Origin: Comamonas sp. SCN 65-56
GTDB lineage: Bacteria; Pseudomonadota; Gammaproteobacteria; Burkholderiales; Burkholderiaceae_C
Length of the DNA: 64,000 bases
Direction of reading: 5' to 3'
Assembly (NCBI RefSeq): GCF_001724135.1
Contig: NZ_MEDS01000007.1
Span: 1-64,000 of the forward strand
The notes beneath the pieces are model-generated. The model ran no database searches and had not been told where the DNA came from. It worked only from the letters and a program-made list of their open reading frames with translations. Shown one piece after another: positions 28,291 to 38,358 of this stretch (positions are counted from its first letter, which is position 1; each line of letters begins with the position of its first letter). A program made the position numbers and the translations under genes.

Positions 28291-29330
28291 TGGCAGTCCG
28301 GCTGACCATACCGGTCACGATTGTCACGGGCTTCCTTGGCGCCGGCAAAACCACGCTGATCAATCGCCTGCTGCGCGAACCGCATGGTGAGCGCATCGCC
28401 GTCATTGAAAATGAATTCGGAGCGGTGGGAGTCGACGCCGAGTTCCTTGCCAAGGGCGGCGAAGAAATCATCGTGCAGCTGGACAATGGCTGCCTGTGTT
28501 GCACGGTGCGGGGCGACCTTGCGCGCGCGCTGCAGCAGTTGCTGGAGCAGGCCAAGGCGGGAAATTTTGAGTTTGACAGGGTATTGATCGAGACCAGCGG
28601 CATGGCCGACCCCGGCCCGGTCATCCAAACCTTTATGGCCGAGACGGCGATCGAAGCGCGGTTTCACCTCGATGGAGTCGTGACGCTGGTTGACGCGCTC
28701 AACGTCCAGGCTGAAATCGAGCGTATTGAGCATCGCTCCCAGATTGGGCACGCAGACCGGTTGCTGCTCACCAAGACCGATCTTGTTGGCCCTGAGCGCG
28801 TGGCAGAGGTGCGTGATTTGCTCGCTAGCGTCAACCCGCGCGCACCAGTCGTGGAGGGTAGTTTGCCGACCGTTGCCATCGACCAGTTGATGTCGCACCT
28901 GTTCGAGATTCGGGGGTTTATGACCGATTACATCCCGCGTGACGAAATAGCACGTTCGCTGCACGGTCTGGCGTTGCTGGAAGCGGGGCAGCAACGCATG
29001 CGCCCAGTGGGACTGGCGCGCCACACCAGAGACGTGGTGACCACCGTCTTTCTCGCAGACAAGCCGCTGGATTTGGACCTGCTGAACGGATTTCTGGATG
29101 CTGCGATTGCGCGTTATGGCGCGCGGTTGTGGCGCTGCAAAGGCATTGTCCATGCACTGGGCCAGCGTCAGCGCCTGATTGTGCAAGGGGTGCAAGGTGC
29201 CATTCAGATTGGTAGCGGCACCACATGGCGCCCTTACGAGCCTAAGCAGACTGTGCTGGTTTTCATCGGCGAATCGATAGAGGCGAGCCATATTCAGGCG
29301 GGCTTGGGTGCGTGCATCGCACCGGGCTGA
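28290..29330 (+). CDS. CobW/COG0523-family metal GTPase
   Basis: 346 residues. Walker A GFLGAGKT (14-21), metal site CLCC (C68, C70, C71), ETSGMADP and the guanine-binding TKTD (about 158-161) define a COG0523 metallochaperone GTPase; a CobW C-terminal domain follows. These proteins insert Zn, Fe, Co or Mn into target enzymes. It overlaps the thiolase stop (TGATG) as the last gene of the operon. Its most likely client is the carboxylase, whose small subunit has a Cys4 site. This is inference from position. Confidence 0.85.
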   Translation: MAVRLTIPVTIVTGFLGAGKTTLINRLLREPHGERIAVIENEFGAVGVDAEFLAKGGEEIIVQLDNGCLCCTVRGDLARALQQLLEQAKAGNFEFDRVLIETSGMADPGPVIQTFMAETAIEARFHLDGVVTLVDALNVQAEIERIEHRSQIGHADRLLLTKTDLVGPERVAEVRDLLASVNPRAPVVEGSLPTVAIDQLMSHLFEIRGFMTDYIPRDEIARSLHGLALLEAGQQRMRPVGLARHTRDVVTTVFLADKPLDLDLLNGFLDAAIARYGARLWRCKGIVHALGQRQRLIVQGVQGAIQIGSGTTWRPYEPKQTVLVFIGESIEASHIQAGLGACIAPG

Positions 29331-29399
29331 GCGTCTTAGAATCGCACTCTTTTGCCTGCGGCCTGCCGGGCCGCACGGCCCACTTACTGGAGCAGCCTG

Positions 29400-30815
29400 A
29401 TGGCCAAGACCGTCGCCGACGTGATGCGCATGGTGAAAGAGAGCGAGGTGCGCTTCGTCGACCTGCGCTTTACCGACACGCGCGGCAAGGAGCACCACGT
29501 CACCGTCCCCGTCTCGCATTTCGACGAGGAAAAATTTGCCAGCGGCCACGCGTTCGACGGTTCGTCGATGCCGGGCTGGAAGGGCATCGAGGCCTCGGAC
29601 ATGCAGCTTATGCCCGATCCGGCGACGGCCAACATCGACCCGTTTTTCGAGGAAACCACCCTCATCCTGCAGTGCGACGTGGTCGAGCCGGGCGATGGCA
29701 AGGCCTACGACCGCGATCCGCGCTCGATTGCCAAACGGGCAGAGGCGTACCTCAAGGCGTCGGGCCTGGGTGATACCGCGTACTTCGGGCCTGAACCGGA
29801 ATTTTTCATCTTTGACGGCATCCGCTGGGGCACCGAGCCGGGCCGCGTGTTTTTCGAGATCGAGGAGTACGAGGCGCCGTGGAATAGCGGCACCAAGTTC
29901 GATGGCGGCAACCGCGGCCATCGCCCCGGCACCAAGGGCGGCTACATGCCGGTGCCACCGGTGGACAGCAGCCAGGATTTGCGCGCCGAAATGGCTGGGG
30001 TGCTGGAATCGCTGGGTATTCCGGTCGAGGTGTTCCACCACGAGGTGGGCGGCGCGGGGCAGAACGAGATTGGTACCAGGTTTTCCACGCTGGTGCAGCG
30101 CGCGGACTGGACCCAGTTGATGAAGTATGTGATCTGGAATGTCGCCAATTCCTACGGCAAAACCGTCACCTTCATGCCCAAGCCCTATGCGGGCGACAAC
30201 GGCAGCGGCATGCATGTGCACCAGTCGATCTGGAAGGATGGCAAGAACCTGTTCGCGGGGGATGGCTATGCCGGGTTGTCGGATTTTGCGCTGTATTACA
30301 TCGGCGGGTTGATCAAGCATGCCAAGGCGCTCAACGCCATCACCAACCCGGGCACCAATAGCTACAGGCGCCTGGTGCCGGGCTTCGAGGCGCCGGTGAA
30401 GCTCGCCTACAGCGCACGCAACCGCTCGGCGTCGATCCGCATTCCCTACGTCGCCAACCCCAAGGGGCGGCGGGTGGAGGCACGCTTCCCTGATCCGCTG
30501 ATGAATCCTTACCTGGGTTTTGCCGCACTGATGATGGCGGGGCTCGATGGGGTCGAAAACAAGATCCACCCCGGCGAGGCTGCGACCAAGGACCTCTACC
30601 ACCTGCCGCCCGAGGAAGACCGGCTGGTGCCCACGGTCTGCGCCAGCCTGGAAGAGGCGGTGGCGGCGCTGGATGCCGATCGCGGCTTTCTCACGCGCGG
30701 CGGCGTTTTCTCCGATGGCATGCTCGATGCTTACCTGGAGCTCAAGCAGGCCGAAATCCAGCGCGTGCGCATGACACCGCATCCGGTCGAGTACGACCTG
30801 TATTACGCTTTGTGA
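29400..30815 (+). CDS. glnA: Glutamine synthetase type I
   Basis: 471 residues, full length for GSI-beta. [38 protein letters not shown] and the adenylylation loop with tyrosine in DLYHLPPEE are all present. It makes glutamine from glutamate and ammonia. The ATG at 29400 was chosen by homology; a 16-codon extension is open above it. ntrBC do not follow it in this window. Confidence 0.96.
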   Translation: MAKTVADVMRMVKESEVRFVDLRFTDTRGKEHHVTVPVSHFDEEKFASGHAFDGSSMPGWKGIEASDMQLMPDPATANIDPFFEETTLILQCDVVEPGDGKAYDRDPRSIAKRAEAYLKASGLGDTAYFGPEPEFFIFDGIRWGTEPGRVFFEIEEYEAPWNSGTKFDGGNRGHRPGTKGGYMPVPPVDSSQDLRAEMAGVLESLGIPVEVFHHEVGGAGQNEIGTRFSTLVQRADWTQLMKYVIWNVANSYGKTVTFMPKPYAGDNGSGMHVHQSIWKDGKNLFAGDGYAGLSDFALYYIGGLIKHAKALNAITNPGTNSYRRLVPGFEAPVKLAYSARNRSASIRIPYVANPKGRRVEARFPDPLMNPYLGFAALMMAGLDGVENKIHPGEAATKDLYHLPPEEDRLVPTVCASLEEAVAALDADRGFLTRGGVFSDGMLDAYLELKQAEIQRVRMTPHPVEYDLYYAL

Positions 30816-30895
30816 CGTCAGCCGCAGGCATGCGCGTGCGTTTGGGTAATACTTGTCCGCACGATCGCATCTGTGGCTGCTCTTCAAGGGATTGC

Positions 30896-31369
30896 ATGAA
30901 GATTTTTTTGTTCGCCCTGACCGCTCTTGCCGGCACGCTGGTGCTGCAACCCGCCAGTGCCCAAGACAAAATTTACCGCTGCGGCAACGAATACACCAAC
31001 AACGTGAGCGATGCCAAGGCCCGCGGCTGCAAACTGGTGGAAGGCGGCAATGTCACCGTGCTGCAGGCCACCAAGCCCGCGGCAGCGCCGGCAGCAACGT
31101 CGCCGGCCAATGCGCCCAAGGTGAGCGATGCCGACCAGAAGGCGCGCGACTCGGATCGGCGCGCCATCTTGCAGGATGAATTGCGCAAGGCCGAGGGCAA
31201 GCTGGCAGAACTGCGCAAGGAATACAACGGCGGCGCGCCGCAGAAAAGCGCGCTGGAGCTGCGCAACACGCAGGTTTACCAGGATCGCGTGACCGAGCTC
31301 AAGGCCAACATGGACCGCGCGCAGGCCGACGTGGACGGCATCCGCCGCGAGCTCGACCGCACTAAATAA
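30896..31369 (+). CDS. Periplasmic protein of unknown function
   Basis: 157 residues. A clear signal peptide (MKIFLFALTALAGTL, cleavage after PASA near residue 22) is followed by IYRCGNEYTN, a short cysteine-containing segment like DUF4124 N-termini, an alanine/proline linker and a C-terminal coiled coil (about 85-155). It lies 80 bases after glnA, with its 3' end overlapping the convergent phosphatase gene by eight bases. Function unknown. Confidence 0.78.
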   Translation: MKIFLFALTALAGTLVLQPASAQDKIYRCGNEYTNNVSDAKARGCKLVEGGNVTVLQATKPAAAPAATSPANAPKVSDADQKARDSDRRAILQDELRKAEGKLAELRKEYNGGAPQKSALELRNTQVYQDRVTELKANMDRAQADVDGIRRELDRTK

Positions 31370-31880
31370 GCCGCAGCGCGGTGAGCAGGCCCTGGCAGGC
31401 GTCTTCGACCAGGTCCAGCACTTCTTCAAAGCCGCGCTCACCACCGTAGTAGGGATCGGGCACCTCGCTGGTCCGATGCCGGGTGCAGAACTCGGTCAGC
31501 CGCATCAGTTGCGCTCGCGGCTGCGCGGGAGCCAGGCGCCGTGCCAAGGTTTCATTGGCCGCATCCATGCTCAGAATCAGATCGAAACGCTCGAAGTCTT
31601 CCCGCAGGAGCTGGCGCGCGCGCTGCGTCGACAGGTCGTAGCCGCGGCGCAGCGCATGCTGCTGCGCGCGGGCGTCGGGCGGGTTGCCGATATGGTAGTC
31701 ATGAGTACCAGCCGAATCGACCTCCAGCGCTTGCTGGGCATGCGCAAGGAGCACCTTTTTTTGTAGTACGCCATGGGCGGTGGGGCTGCGGCAGATATTG
31801 CCCATGCAGACCATCAGCACGCGCACGGGGCGGTGCTCGGCTTGCGCGGCCAGCGCGGTGAGATCGGGCAGCGCAGGCAT
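31362..31880 (-). CDS. Low-molecular-weight protein tyrosine phosphatase
   Basis: 172 residues. The phosphate loop CMGNICRS (C-x5-R) lies at about 25-32 and the general acid in VPDPYYGG near the C-terminus. The ATG at 31880 overlaps the xth stop (TGATG). Members act on phosphotyrosine, arsenate or regulatory kinases; without neighbouring polysaccharide genes the target is unknown. Confidence 0.9.
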   Translation of the reverse strand: MPALPDLTALAAQAEHRPVRVLMVCMGNICRSPTAHGVLQKKVLLAHAQQALEVDSAGTHDYHIGNPPDARAQQHALRRGYDLSTQRARQLLREDFERFDLILSMDAANETLARRLAPAQPRAQLMRLTEFCTRHRTSEVPDPYYGGERGFEEVLDLVEDACQGLLTALRLI

Positions 31881-32659
31881 CAGAGGGCGAGAGTGGCAAT
31901 CACCGGCGCATGGTCGCTGGGTTGCTTGTTCTTGCGTGGCGCGCGGTCGATGGCGCAGGCGGTGACGGCGCTGTGCAGCGCGTCGCTCACCAGGATATGG
32001 TCGATGCGCATGCCGCGGTTCTTCTGGAAACCCAGCATGCGGTAGTCCCACCACGAAAACGTCTTCTCGGGCTGCTCGAATAGGCGGAAGCTGTCGGACA
32101 GACCGAGTGAGAGCAGCTCCCGGAAATGCGCACGTTCTTCGGGCGTGTGGTGGATGGTGCCGCGCAAGCCATCGGGGTCCCAGGTGTCGCGGTCATCGGG
32201 CGTGACGTTGAAATCCCCCAGCAGCACGAGGCGTGGGTGCGCGGCCAGCTCCGCACGCACAAACGCTGTCAATGCCGCCAGCCAGCGCAGCTTGTAGGCG
32301 AATTTCTCGCTGCCAGGCTCTTGTCCGTTGACGAAATAGCCGTCGATGACACGCAGTTCCCCGGCCGGTGTCAGCACGGTGGCGGCGATCACGCGCGCCT
32401 GTTCATCTTCAAATCCAGGAATGTTGCGCACCACGTCTTGCATCGGATGGCGGCTGATCAGTGCCACGCCGTTGTAGGTCTTCTGGCCCAGGCACACGCT
32501 TTGGTAACCCGCCAGCTCGAAAGCGTCGTGCGGAAACTTGTCATCGGTGAGCTTGAGCTCCTGCAGGCCGAGGACATCGACGGGGTTGGCCTGCAGCCAG
32601 GCGAGCACCTGCGGCAGGCGCACGGCAAGCGAATTCACGTTCCAGGTGGCGATTTGCAT
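31880..32659 (-). CDS. xth: Exodeoxyribonuclease III
   Basis: 259 residues. MQIATWNVNSL, the metal-binding glutamate in GLQELKL, GDFNVTPDD and the terminal SDHAPV are those of AP endonuclease/exonuclease III, which cuts at abasic sites in base-excision repair. The frame is open far upstream into the opposite strand of the next gene, but only the ATG at 32659 gives the family N-terminus. Confidence 0.94.
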   Translation of the reverse strand: MQIATWNVNSLAVRLPQVLAWLQANPVDVLGLQELKLTDDKFPHDAFELAGYQSVCLGQKTYNGVALISRHPMQDVVRNIPGFEDEQARVIAATVLTPAGELRVIDGYFVNGQEPGSEKFAYKLRWLAALTAFVRAELAAHPRLVLLGDFNVTPDDRDTWDPDGLRGTIHHTPEERAHFRELLSLGLSDSFRLFEQPEKTFSWWDYRMLGFQKNRGMRIDHILVSDALHSAVTACAIDRAPRKNKQPSDHAPVIATLAL

Positions 32660-32697
32660 GGCGCCGATTGTGACTGGTACGACAGTCCGCGTCAGGG

Positions 32698-33378
32698 CTA
32701 CGTCGGCATGACGCACCAGGGCGCCTGGTCGTGCACCAGGCCCATCCACAAGGCCCAGAGCGCCGAGGCCAGCAGTGCCAGCCCGGCCAGGCGCATGCCC
32801 CAGCCGTCGCGCCCCCGGCGGCCCAGGCGCAGCAGCAGCCACGGCCCGAGCCAGAGCATGACGCCGGAACCCAGCGCGAACAAGGCCATGACCACGGCGC
32901 CACCGGCAATCCCATCGGCCAGCGCTGCGACCATCACGGCCGAATACAACAGGCCGCAGGGCAGCAATGCCCAGGCCGTGCCCACGCCCAGCGGGGCGGC
33001 TCGCCCCATGGAGCCGGTGGCGCTTCGCACCCGTGCCCAGACGCGGCGCGCCCCCAGCTCCAGCCACAGCGGCTGCCGCCCCTGGATCAGCAGCACCAGC
33101 CCGACAACGGCGGCGGCCACATGCAGCAGGCTCCAGACCGGTCTGAGCGCTGCCGAATACACCGTGAGCCAGCCCAGACCCTGCATCGATGCAGCCGCCA
33201 GAGCCCCCAGCAGCATGTAGCCCATGAGGCGCCCGAATTGAAACAGCGCGATGGCGCGCCCGCTGTGGGGCGCGGCGCTCTGGCCTATGCCTGCGCAGGC
33301 CGCGCCGCACATGGCGATGCAGTGCGGGCTGCCGACCAGACCCATGAGCAGGCCCGTGGCCGCCAGTGAAAGTTGCAT
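32698..33378 (-). CDS. TauE/SafE-like membrane protein linked to cbb3 assembly
   Basis: 226 residues with about six membrane segments. GSPHCIAMCG (about 16-25) with its cysteine pair is typical of the DsbD/UreH-like family often found next to cco genes (sometimes called CcoX-like or sulfite exporter TauE). Copper or thiol handling during oxidase maturation is the usual suggestion. It is divergent from ccoI with an FNR-type box between them. Confidence 0.75.
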   Translation of the reverse strand: MQLSLAATGLLMGLVGSPHCIAMCGAACAGIGQSAAPHSGRAIALFQFGRLMGYMLLGALAAASMQGLGWLTVYSAALRPVWSLLHVAAAVVGLVLLIQGRQPLWLELGARRVWARVRSATGSMGRAAPLGVGTAWALLPCGLLYSAVMVAALADGIAGGAVVMALFALGSGVMLWLGPWLLLRLGRRGRDGWGMRLAGLALLASALWALWMGLVHDQAPWCVMPT

Positions 33379-33426
33379 GACGGGATTCTATGAATACCCG
33401 AATTTCGAGCCATGGCAGGCCGGGAT

Positions 33427-33440
33427 TTGACTTGCCTCAA
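33427..33440. promoter_or_regulatory. FNR/ANR-type box between the TauE-like gene and ccoI
   Basis: TTGA-CTTGCC-TCAA matches the FNR consensus half-sites with correct 6-bp spacing. It lies about 93 bp before the ccoI ATG and 49 bp before the divergent gene, so it could serve either or both. Low-oxygen induction of cbb3 assembly genes is well known. Confidence 0.65.
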
Positions 33441-33532
33441 GGGTGCGACATTCCCCTGTCTGAAATCAGGGTTTTCCATTAGACTGCGCCTGCCTTTTAG
33501 CTTTGCCACCCATCCGTGGCACCCCACCCACC

Positions 33533-35866
33533 ATGCAGGGAGCCGACGCTCTGCCCCCCACCCCATGGCCGCTTCCCGCACCGGGCGAGGCAGCCGCGCC
33601 GCCCGAACTCACGCTGCTCGATGAGCGCGATGAGTGGCTGGCGTTCAGCCACGCCTGGGCGCACCCCGGCGCGGTGGATGCGCCCGGCATGTGGGAGTCG
33701 ATGGTGGCTTTCCAGGGCATGCACTGCGCCGCCTGCGCCGTGACGCTTGAACAATTGATAGCGCGCGTGCCAGGCGTGGTGCGCGTGGATGTCAGCGCGG
33801 CGGCGCAGCGCGGCCGCATCGTCTGGGACGAGGCGCGCACCCGCCCCTCGCGCTGGATGCAGGCGCTGGCAGGCAGCGGTTACCGTGCGCTGCCGGTGCA
33901 TGACGTCGGCGCCGGCGCACGCCGTCAGGAGGACAGCCGCCGCATGCTCTGGCGTCTGGGTGTGGCGGCGGTCTGCATGATGCAGGTGATGATGTATGCG
34001 GTGCCCGGCTACATCGCCGGTCCCGAGGTGATTGGCGCCAACACCGAACAGTTGCTGCGCTGGGCGCAATGGGTGCTGTCGCTGCCGGTGATGCTGTTCT
34101 CCTGCCGCCCGTTCTTCGCATCGGCCTGGCGCGATCTGCGCGGCCGGCGCATCTGCATGGATCTGCCGGTGGCGCTGGGCATGCTGATCACCTTCGTGGT
34201 CAGCAGCCTGGGGACGTTCGAACCTGCGGGGCCGTTCGGTCATCAGGTGTACTTTGATTCGCTCACGATGTTCGTCTTCTTCCTGCTGGCCGGGCGCTGG
34301 CTGGAACTGCGGCTGCGCGATCGTTCGGCGGGCGCGCTGGAGGCCTTGATGCATCGCCTGCCCGATGGCGTGGAGCGCCGTGAGGCGGATGGGCGCTGGC
34401 AGCATGTCGCGGTGCGGCGCCTGCATGTCGGCGATGTGGTGCGGGTGCTGCCGGGCGCGGCATTCCCGGCCGATGGCATGGTGTTGGCGGGCAGCACCAC
34501 GGTTGACGAGGCCTTGCTGACGGGAGAGTCGCGCCCGCTGGCGCGTGGCCCGGGGGATGCGGTGATTGCCGGCAGCCACAACCTGAGCGCGTTGGTGCAG
34601 ATGCGCGTGCAGGCCGTGGGTGGTGAGACACGTTACGCGCGCATCGTCGGCCTGATGGAACAGGCGGCCAGCAGCAAGCCCGATCTGGCGCGCCTGGCGG
34701 ACCGCCTGGCCAAGCCATTTTTGATCGCCGTGTTGCTGGTGGCCGGGCTGGCGGCGCTGTGGTGGTGGCCGCAAGACCCGGCGCGCGCGCTGATGGTGGC
34801 GGTGGCGGTGCTGGTGGTCACCTGCCCCTGCGCGCTCTCGCTGGCCACGCCGGCGGCCATGCTCGCGAGCGCCGGGGCACTCGCCAAGCGCGGTGTGCTG
34901 GTGCGCCAGTTGCAGGCGATAGAGGCGCTGGCGGGCGTGGACAGCGTGGTGTTCGACAAGACCGGCACATTGACCAGCGATGCCTTCGTGCTCGCCGGTG
35001 TGCGGCTGCGTGACGGTATTGAGCGGGCAGAGGCCTTCGCCTTGGCCGCCAGTCTGGCACGCCACAGCCTGCATCCGGTCTCGCGTGCGATCGTGGCAGC
35101 CACGGTTGGGCAGGGGCCTGCGCTGCAGGCGCAGGGCGTCAGCGAGGTGGCGGGCCAGGGCGTGGCGGGATGGGTTGAACTGGAGGGAGCGTCAAGGCAT
35201 TGCCGACTGGGCTCCGCGGCGTTTTGCGCGGCGCCGCAAGGCGAGCAGGCCGATGCGACGCAGGGCCCGGTCAGTCATCTGGCCGACGACGCTGGCTGGC
35301 TGGCGAGCTTTCAGTTCGAGGAAGACCTGCGCCCGGACGCCGCACGCGCCGTGGCGGCGTTGCAGGCACAGGGCCTGGGCGTGCAACTGCTCTCGGGTGA
35401 TCGGGCGGCGTCAGCCTTGCGCGTCGGCGCCCTCGCCGGGGTAGACCAGGCGGTGGGCGATTGCTCGCCCGACGACAAGCTGGCGCAGGTGCGCGTTCTG
35501 CAGCGCCAGGGACGGCATGTCGCGATGGTGGGTGATGGCCTCAACGATGGGCCGGTGCTGGCGGCCGCGCAGGTCTCGTTCGCCTTTGGCAAGGCAGTGC
35601 CGCTGGCGCAGGCACGGTCGGATTTCGTCGTGCTGGGCGCGCGCCTGATGGCGATCCCCGCGGCACGTGCGCAAGCGCGGCGCACGATGGTTGTCGTGCG
35701 CCAGAACCTCGCCTGGGCGCTCGCCTACAACCTTGCCGCACTGCCGCTGGCGCTATTGGGCTACATGCCGGCCTGGGCGGCAGGGCTGGGCATGGCCGCC
35801 AGCTCGCTGCTGGTGGTGGCCAATGCGCTCAGGCTCAACCGCGGCGAAGCATTGGAGAACGCCTGA
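33533..35866 (+). CDS. ccoI: Cation-transporting P-type ATPase CcoI/FixI
   Basis: 777 residues. One heavy-metal domain with GMHCAAC (about 62-68), CPC in the membrane (near 430), DKTGTLT (near 475), SLHPVSRAI and GDGLNDGPV. Compared with CopA at 6228 it has one instead of two metal domains and an N-terminal acidic/proline extension, as CcoI proteins do. CcoI delivers copper for the binuclear centre of cbb3 oxidase. The ATG at 33533 is preferred over a TTG ten codons earlier. Its stop overlaps ccoS. Confidence 0.93.
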   Translation: MQGADALPPTPWPLPAPGEAAAPPELTLLDERDEWLAFSHAWAHPGAVDAPGMWESMVAFQGMHCAACAVTLEQLIARVPGVVRVDVSAAAQRGRIVWDEARTRPSRWMQALAGSGYRALPVHDVGAGARRQEDSRRMLWRLGVAAVCMMQVMMYAVPGYIAGPEVIGANTEQLLRWAQWVLSLPVMLFSCRPFFASAWRDLRGRRICMDLPVALGMLITFVVSSLGTFEPAGPFGHQVYFDSLTMFVFFLLAGRWLELRLRDRSAGALEALMHRLPDGVERREADGRWQHVAVRRLHVGDVVRVLPGAAFPADGMVLAGSTTVDEALLTGESRPLARGPGDAVIAGSHNLSALVQMRVQAVGGETRYARIVGLMEQAASSKPDLARLADRLAKPFLIAVLLVAGLAALWWWPQDPARALMVAVAVLVVTCPCALSLATPAAMLASAGALAKRGVLVRQLQAIEALAGVDSVVFDKTGTLTSDAFVLAGVRLRDGIERAEAFALAASLARHSLHPVSRAIVAATVGQGPALQAQGVSEVAGQGVAGWVELEGASRHCRLGSAAFCAAPQGEQADATQGPVSHLADDAGWLASFQFEEDLRPDAARAVAALQAQGLGVQLLSGDRAASALRVGALAGVDQAVGDCSPDDKLAQVRVLQRQGRHVAMVGDGLNDGPVLAAAQVSFAFGKAVPLAQARSDFVVLGARLMAIPAARAQARRTMVVVRQNLAWALAYNLAALPLALLGYMPAWAAGLGMAASSLLVVANALRLNRGEALENA

Positions 35867-36003
35867 TGGACATCCTCTACCTGCTGATTCCGCTGTCGGT
35901 GGTGCTGGCGCTCTTGATCGTCGGGGCGCTGGGCTGGGCGATCTTTCGCGGCCAGTTTGAAGACCTGGAACGCGAAGGCGAGCGCATTTTTGAACAAGAT
36001 TGA
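35866..36003 (+). CDS. ccoS: Cytochrome oxidase maturation protein CcoS
   Basis: 45 residues: MDILYLLIPLSVVLALLIVG, one membrane helix, then WAIFRGQFEDLEREGERI, the usual CcoS pattern. The ATG shares its A with the ccoI stop. CcoS is needed for cofactor insertion into cbb3 oxidase. The stop TGA (36001-36003) lies inside the FNR box of the ccoN promoter. Confidence 0.92.
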   Translation: MDILYLLIPLSVVLALLIVGALGWAIFRGQFEDLEREGERIFEQD

Positions 36004-36040
36004 TCCAGGTCAAATTGGCCACTCTGGTGCCATGGATAAT
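36000..36040 (+). promoter_or_regulatory. FNR-dependent promoter of ccoNOQP
   Basis: TTGA-TCCAGG-TCAA (36000-36013) is a near-consensus FNR box. GATAAT (36035-36040) is a good -10, which puts the start near 36047-36048 and the box centre at about -41.5, the class II FNR position. The ccoN ATG is at 36069. Confidence 0.78.
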
Positions 36041-36068
36041 CCGCGTCTGTATTAGAGGAAACCCTTAG

Positions 36069-37508
36069 ATGTCTACAACGAGTCACTCGATGCCGACCTA
36101 TAACGACAAGGTAGTGCGCCAGTTTGCGGTCATGACCGTGGTCTGGGGCGTGATCGGCATGCTGGTCGGCGTGATCGCCGCCGCACAACTCACCTGGCCC
36201 GAGCTCAACCTGGGCATTTCCTGGCTCAGTTACGGCCGCCTGCGGCCGCTGCACACCAATGGCGTGATCTTCGCCTTTGCGTGCTCTGGCCTCATCGGCA
36301 CCTCGCTCTATGTGGTGCAGCGCACCTCGCAGGCGCGGCTGTTCGGTGGCGACGGCCTTTCGGGTTTCGTGTTCTGGGGCTGGCAACTGGCGCTGGTGGG
36401 CGCCGTGATCACGCTGCCGATGGGCCTGACTTCGTCCAAGGAATACGCCGAGCTGGAGTGGCCGATCGACCTGCTCATCACCGCGGTCTGGGTGGCCTAC
36501 GCCGTCGTGTTCTTCGGCACGATCTCCAAGCGCAAGATGAGCCACATCTATGTGGCCAACTGGTTCTACGGGGCTTTCATCATCGCCATTGCGCTGCTGC
36601 ACATCGGCAACAACATCGAGCTGCCGGTGGGTGCGTTCAAGTCCTACTCGGCCTACGCCGGCGTGCAGGACGCGATGGTGCAGTGGTGGTATGGCCACAA
36701 CGCGGTGGGCTTTCTGCTCACCACCGGGTTCCTGGGGATGATGTACTACTTCATCCCCAAGGCGGCCGAGCGGCCCATTTACAGCTACCGCCTGTCCATC
36801 GTGCACTTCTGGGCGCTGATCTTCACCTACATGTGGGCGGGGCCGCACCATCTGCATTACACCGCGCTGCCGGACTGGACGCAGTCGGTGGGCATGGTGT
36901 TTTCCATCATCCTGCTGGCCCCGAGTTGGGGCGGCATGATCAACGGCATCATGACGCTCTCGGGCGCCTGGCACAAGCTGCGCACCGATCCGGTGATCCG
37001 CTTCCTGATCGTTTCGCTGTCGTTTTACGGCATGTCCACTTTCGAGGGCTCGCTGCTCTCGATCAAGACCATGAACGCGCTCAGCCACTACACCGACTGG
37101 ACCGTGGGCCACGTGCATTCCGGCGCGCTGGGCTGGGTCGGCTTCATCACCATGGGCTCGCTCTACTGGCTGATTCCGCGCCTGTACGGCCGCACCAGCA
37201 TGTATTCCACGCGCGCCATCGATCTGCATTTCTGGATTTCCACGCTGGGCATCGTGCTGTATGTGGCCTCGATGTGGATCGCAGGCGTGATGCAGGGCCT
37301 GATGTGGCGCGCGGTCAACGAGGACGGCACGCTCACCTACGCCTTTGTCGAGAGCGTGAAGGCCACTTATCCGTTCTACGCGGTGCGCTTCCTCGGTGGC
37401 CTGCTGTATCTGAGCGGCATGGTGGTGATGCTCTGGAACACGCTCAAGACCATGAATGCCGGGCGCGCCCCGGTGGTTGCCGTGCCGCCGCTGGTGGCTG
37501 CCGCCTGA
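36069..37508 (+). CDS. ccoN: cbb3-type cytochrome c oxidase subunit I
   Basis: 479 residues with about twelve membrane helices. [21 protein letters not shown] and HVHSGALGW supply histidines for the hemes and CuB. It is the catalytic subunit of the high-affinity oxidase used at low oxygen. AGAGGAAA precedes the ATG. ccoO follows after 29 bases. Confidence 0.97.
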   Translation: MSTTSHSMPTYNDKVVRQFAVMTVVWGVIGMLVGVIAAAQLTWPELNLGISWLSYGRLRPLHTNGVIFAFACSGLIGTSLYVVQRTSQARLFGGDGLSGFVFWGWQLALVGAVITLPMGLTSSKEYAELEWPIDLLITAVWVAYAVVFFGTISKRKMSHIYVANWFYGAFIIAIALLHIGNNIELPVGAFKSYSAYAGVQDAMVQWWYGHNAVGFLLTTGFLGMMYYFIPKAAERPIYSYRLSIVHFWALIFTYMWAGPHHLHYTALPDWTQSVGMVFSIILLAPSWGGMINGIMTLSGAWHKLRTDPVIRFLIVSLSFYGMSTFEGSLLSIKTMNALSHYTDWTVGHVHSGALGWVGFITMGSLYWLIPRLYGRTSMYSTRAIDLHFWISTLGIVLYVASMWIAGVMQGLMWRAVNEDGTLTYAFVESVKATYPFYAVRFLGGLLYLSGMVVMLWNTLKTMNAGRAPVVAVPPLVAAA

Positions 37509-37537
37509 AGCCTGCCTGACGAAAGAGAACCCAAGAC

Positions 37538-38155
37538 ATGGCGCAAGAAGACATCCGCGGCCACGGCCGCATCGAAACCAACAACTTCCTGATGATCGTG
37601 CTGGTGCTGCTGGTCATCGCGATCGGCGGGTTGGTGGAAATCGTTCCGCTGTTTTTCCAGAAATCGACCACCCAGCCGATCGAAGGCCTCAAGCCCTACA
37701 CCGCAATGCAGGTGGTGGGGCGCGACATCTACATCCGCGAGGGCTGCAACAACTGCCACTCGCAGATGATCCGCTCGCTGCAGCATGAGTCGCTGCGCTA
37801 CGGGCCGGTCTCGGTGGCGGGCGAATTCGTCTACGACTACCCGCATCTGTGGGGCAGCAAGCGCACCGGCCCCGATCTGGCGCGCGTCGGTGGCCGCTAC
37901 AGCGACGACTGGCATGCGGTGCACCTGAACAACCCGCGCGCGGTGGTGCCCGAATCCAACATGCCGGCCTATCCCTGGCTGGCCAAGACATCGGCCGACA
38001 GCACGACCATCCAGGCGCACATGCGCGGCCTGCGCACGCTGGGCGTGCCCTACACGGATGAAGAGATAGCCAAGGCGCCCGCCGAGGTTGAGGGCAAGAC
38101 CGAGCTGGAGGCCTTGATCGCCTACCTGCAGGTGCTCGGCATCCATCGCAAATAA
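37538..38155 (+). CDS. ccoO: cbb3 oxidase monoheme subunit II
   Basis: 205 residues. One N-terminal membrane helix (about 17-41) anchors a periplasmic domain with heme c motif CNNCH (C70, C73, H74) and a distal methionine in [10 protein letters not shown]. It passes electrons from CcoP to CcoN. Confidence 0.96.
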   Translation: MAQEDIRGHGRIETNNFLMIVLVLLVIAIGGLVEIVPLFFQKSTTQPIEGLKPYTAMQVVGRDIYIREGCNNCHSQMIRSLQHESLRYGPVSVAGEFVYDYPHLWGSKRTGPDLARVGGRYSDDWHAVHLNNPRAVVPESNMPAYPWLAKTSADSTTIQAHMRGLRTLGVPYTDEEIAKAPAEVEGKTELEALIAYLQVLGIHRK

Positions 38156-38175
38156 CCGGTTGCAGGAGATACCGC

Positions 38176-38358
38176 ATGAATGTGGAATGGCTGCACAGCC
38201 TGTATACGGTGCTCGCGTTCGTGACCTTTGTCGCGATCGCGTTCTGGGCCTGGTCGGGGCGCAACCGACCGGGCTTTGACGAGGCGGCGCGCTTGCCGCT
38301 GCTGGACGATGAGAGCGCCGCGCGCAAGGTGGTGGCTGCGGGGGAAGGCAAGTCATGA
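38176..38358 (+). CDS. ccoQ: cbb3 oxidase small subunit CcoQ
   Basis: 60 residues, one membrane helix (about 8-28) ending in WAWSGRNRPGFDEAARLPL, a typical CcoQ tail. It overlaps ccoP by four bases. CcoQ stabilises the complex. Confidence 0.92.
   Translation: MNVEWLHSLYTVLAFVTFVAIAFWAWSGRNRPGFDEAARLPLLDDESAARKVVAAGEGKS

Noticed and set aside
28158-30887. A 909-codon open frame opposite the thiolase, CobW and glnA genes
   Set aside because: Antisense frames stay open in GC-rich coding DNA. It crosses three recognised genes and has no family features.
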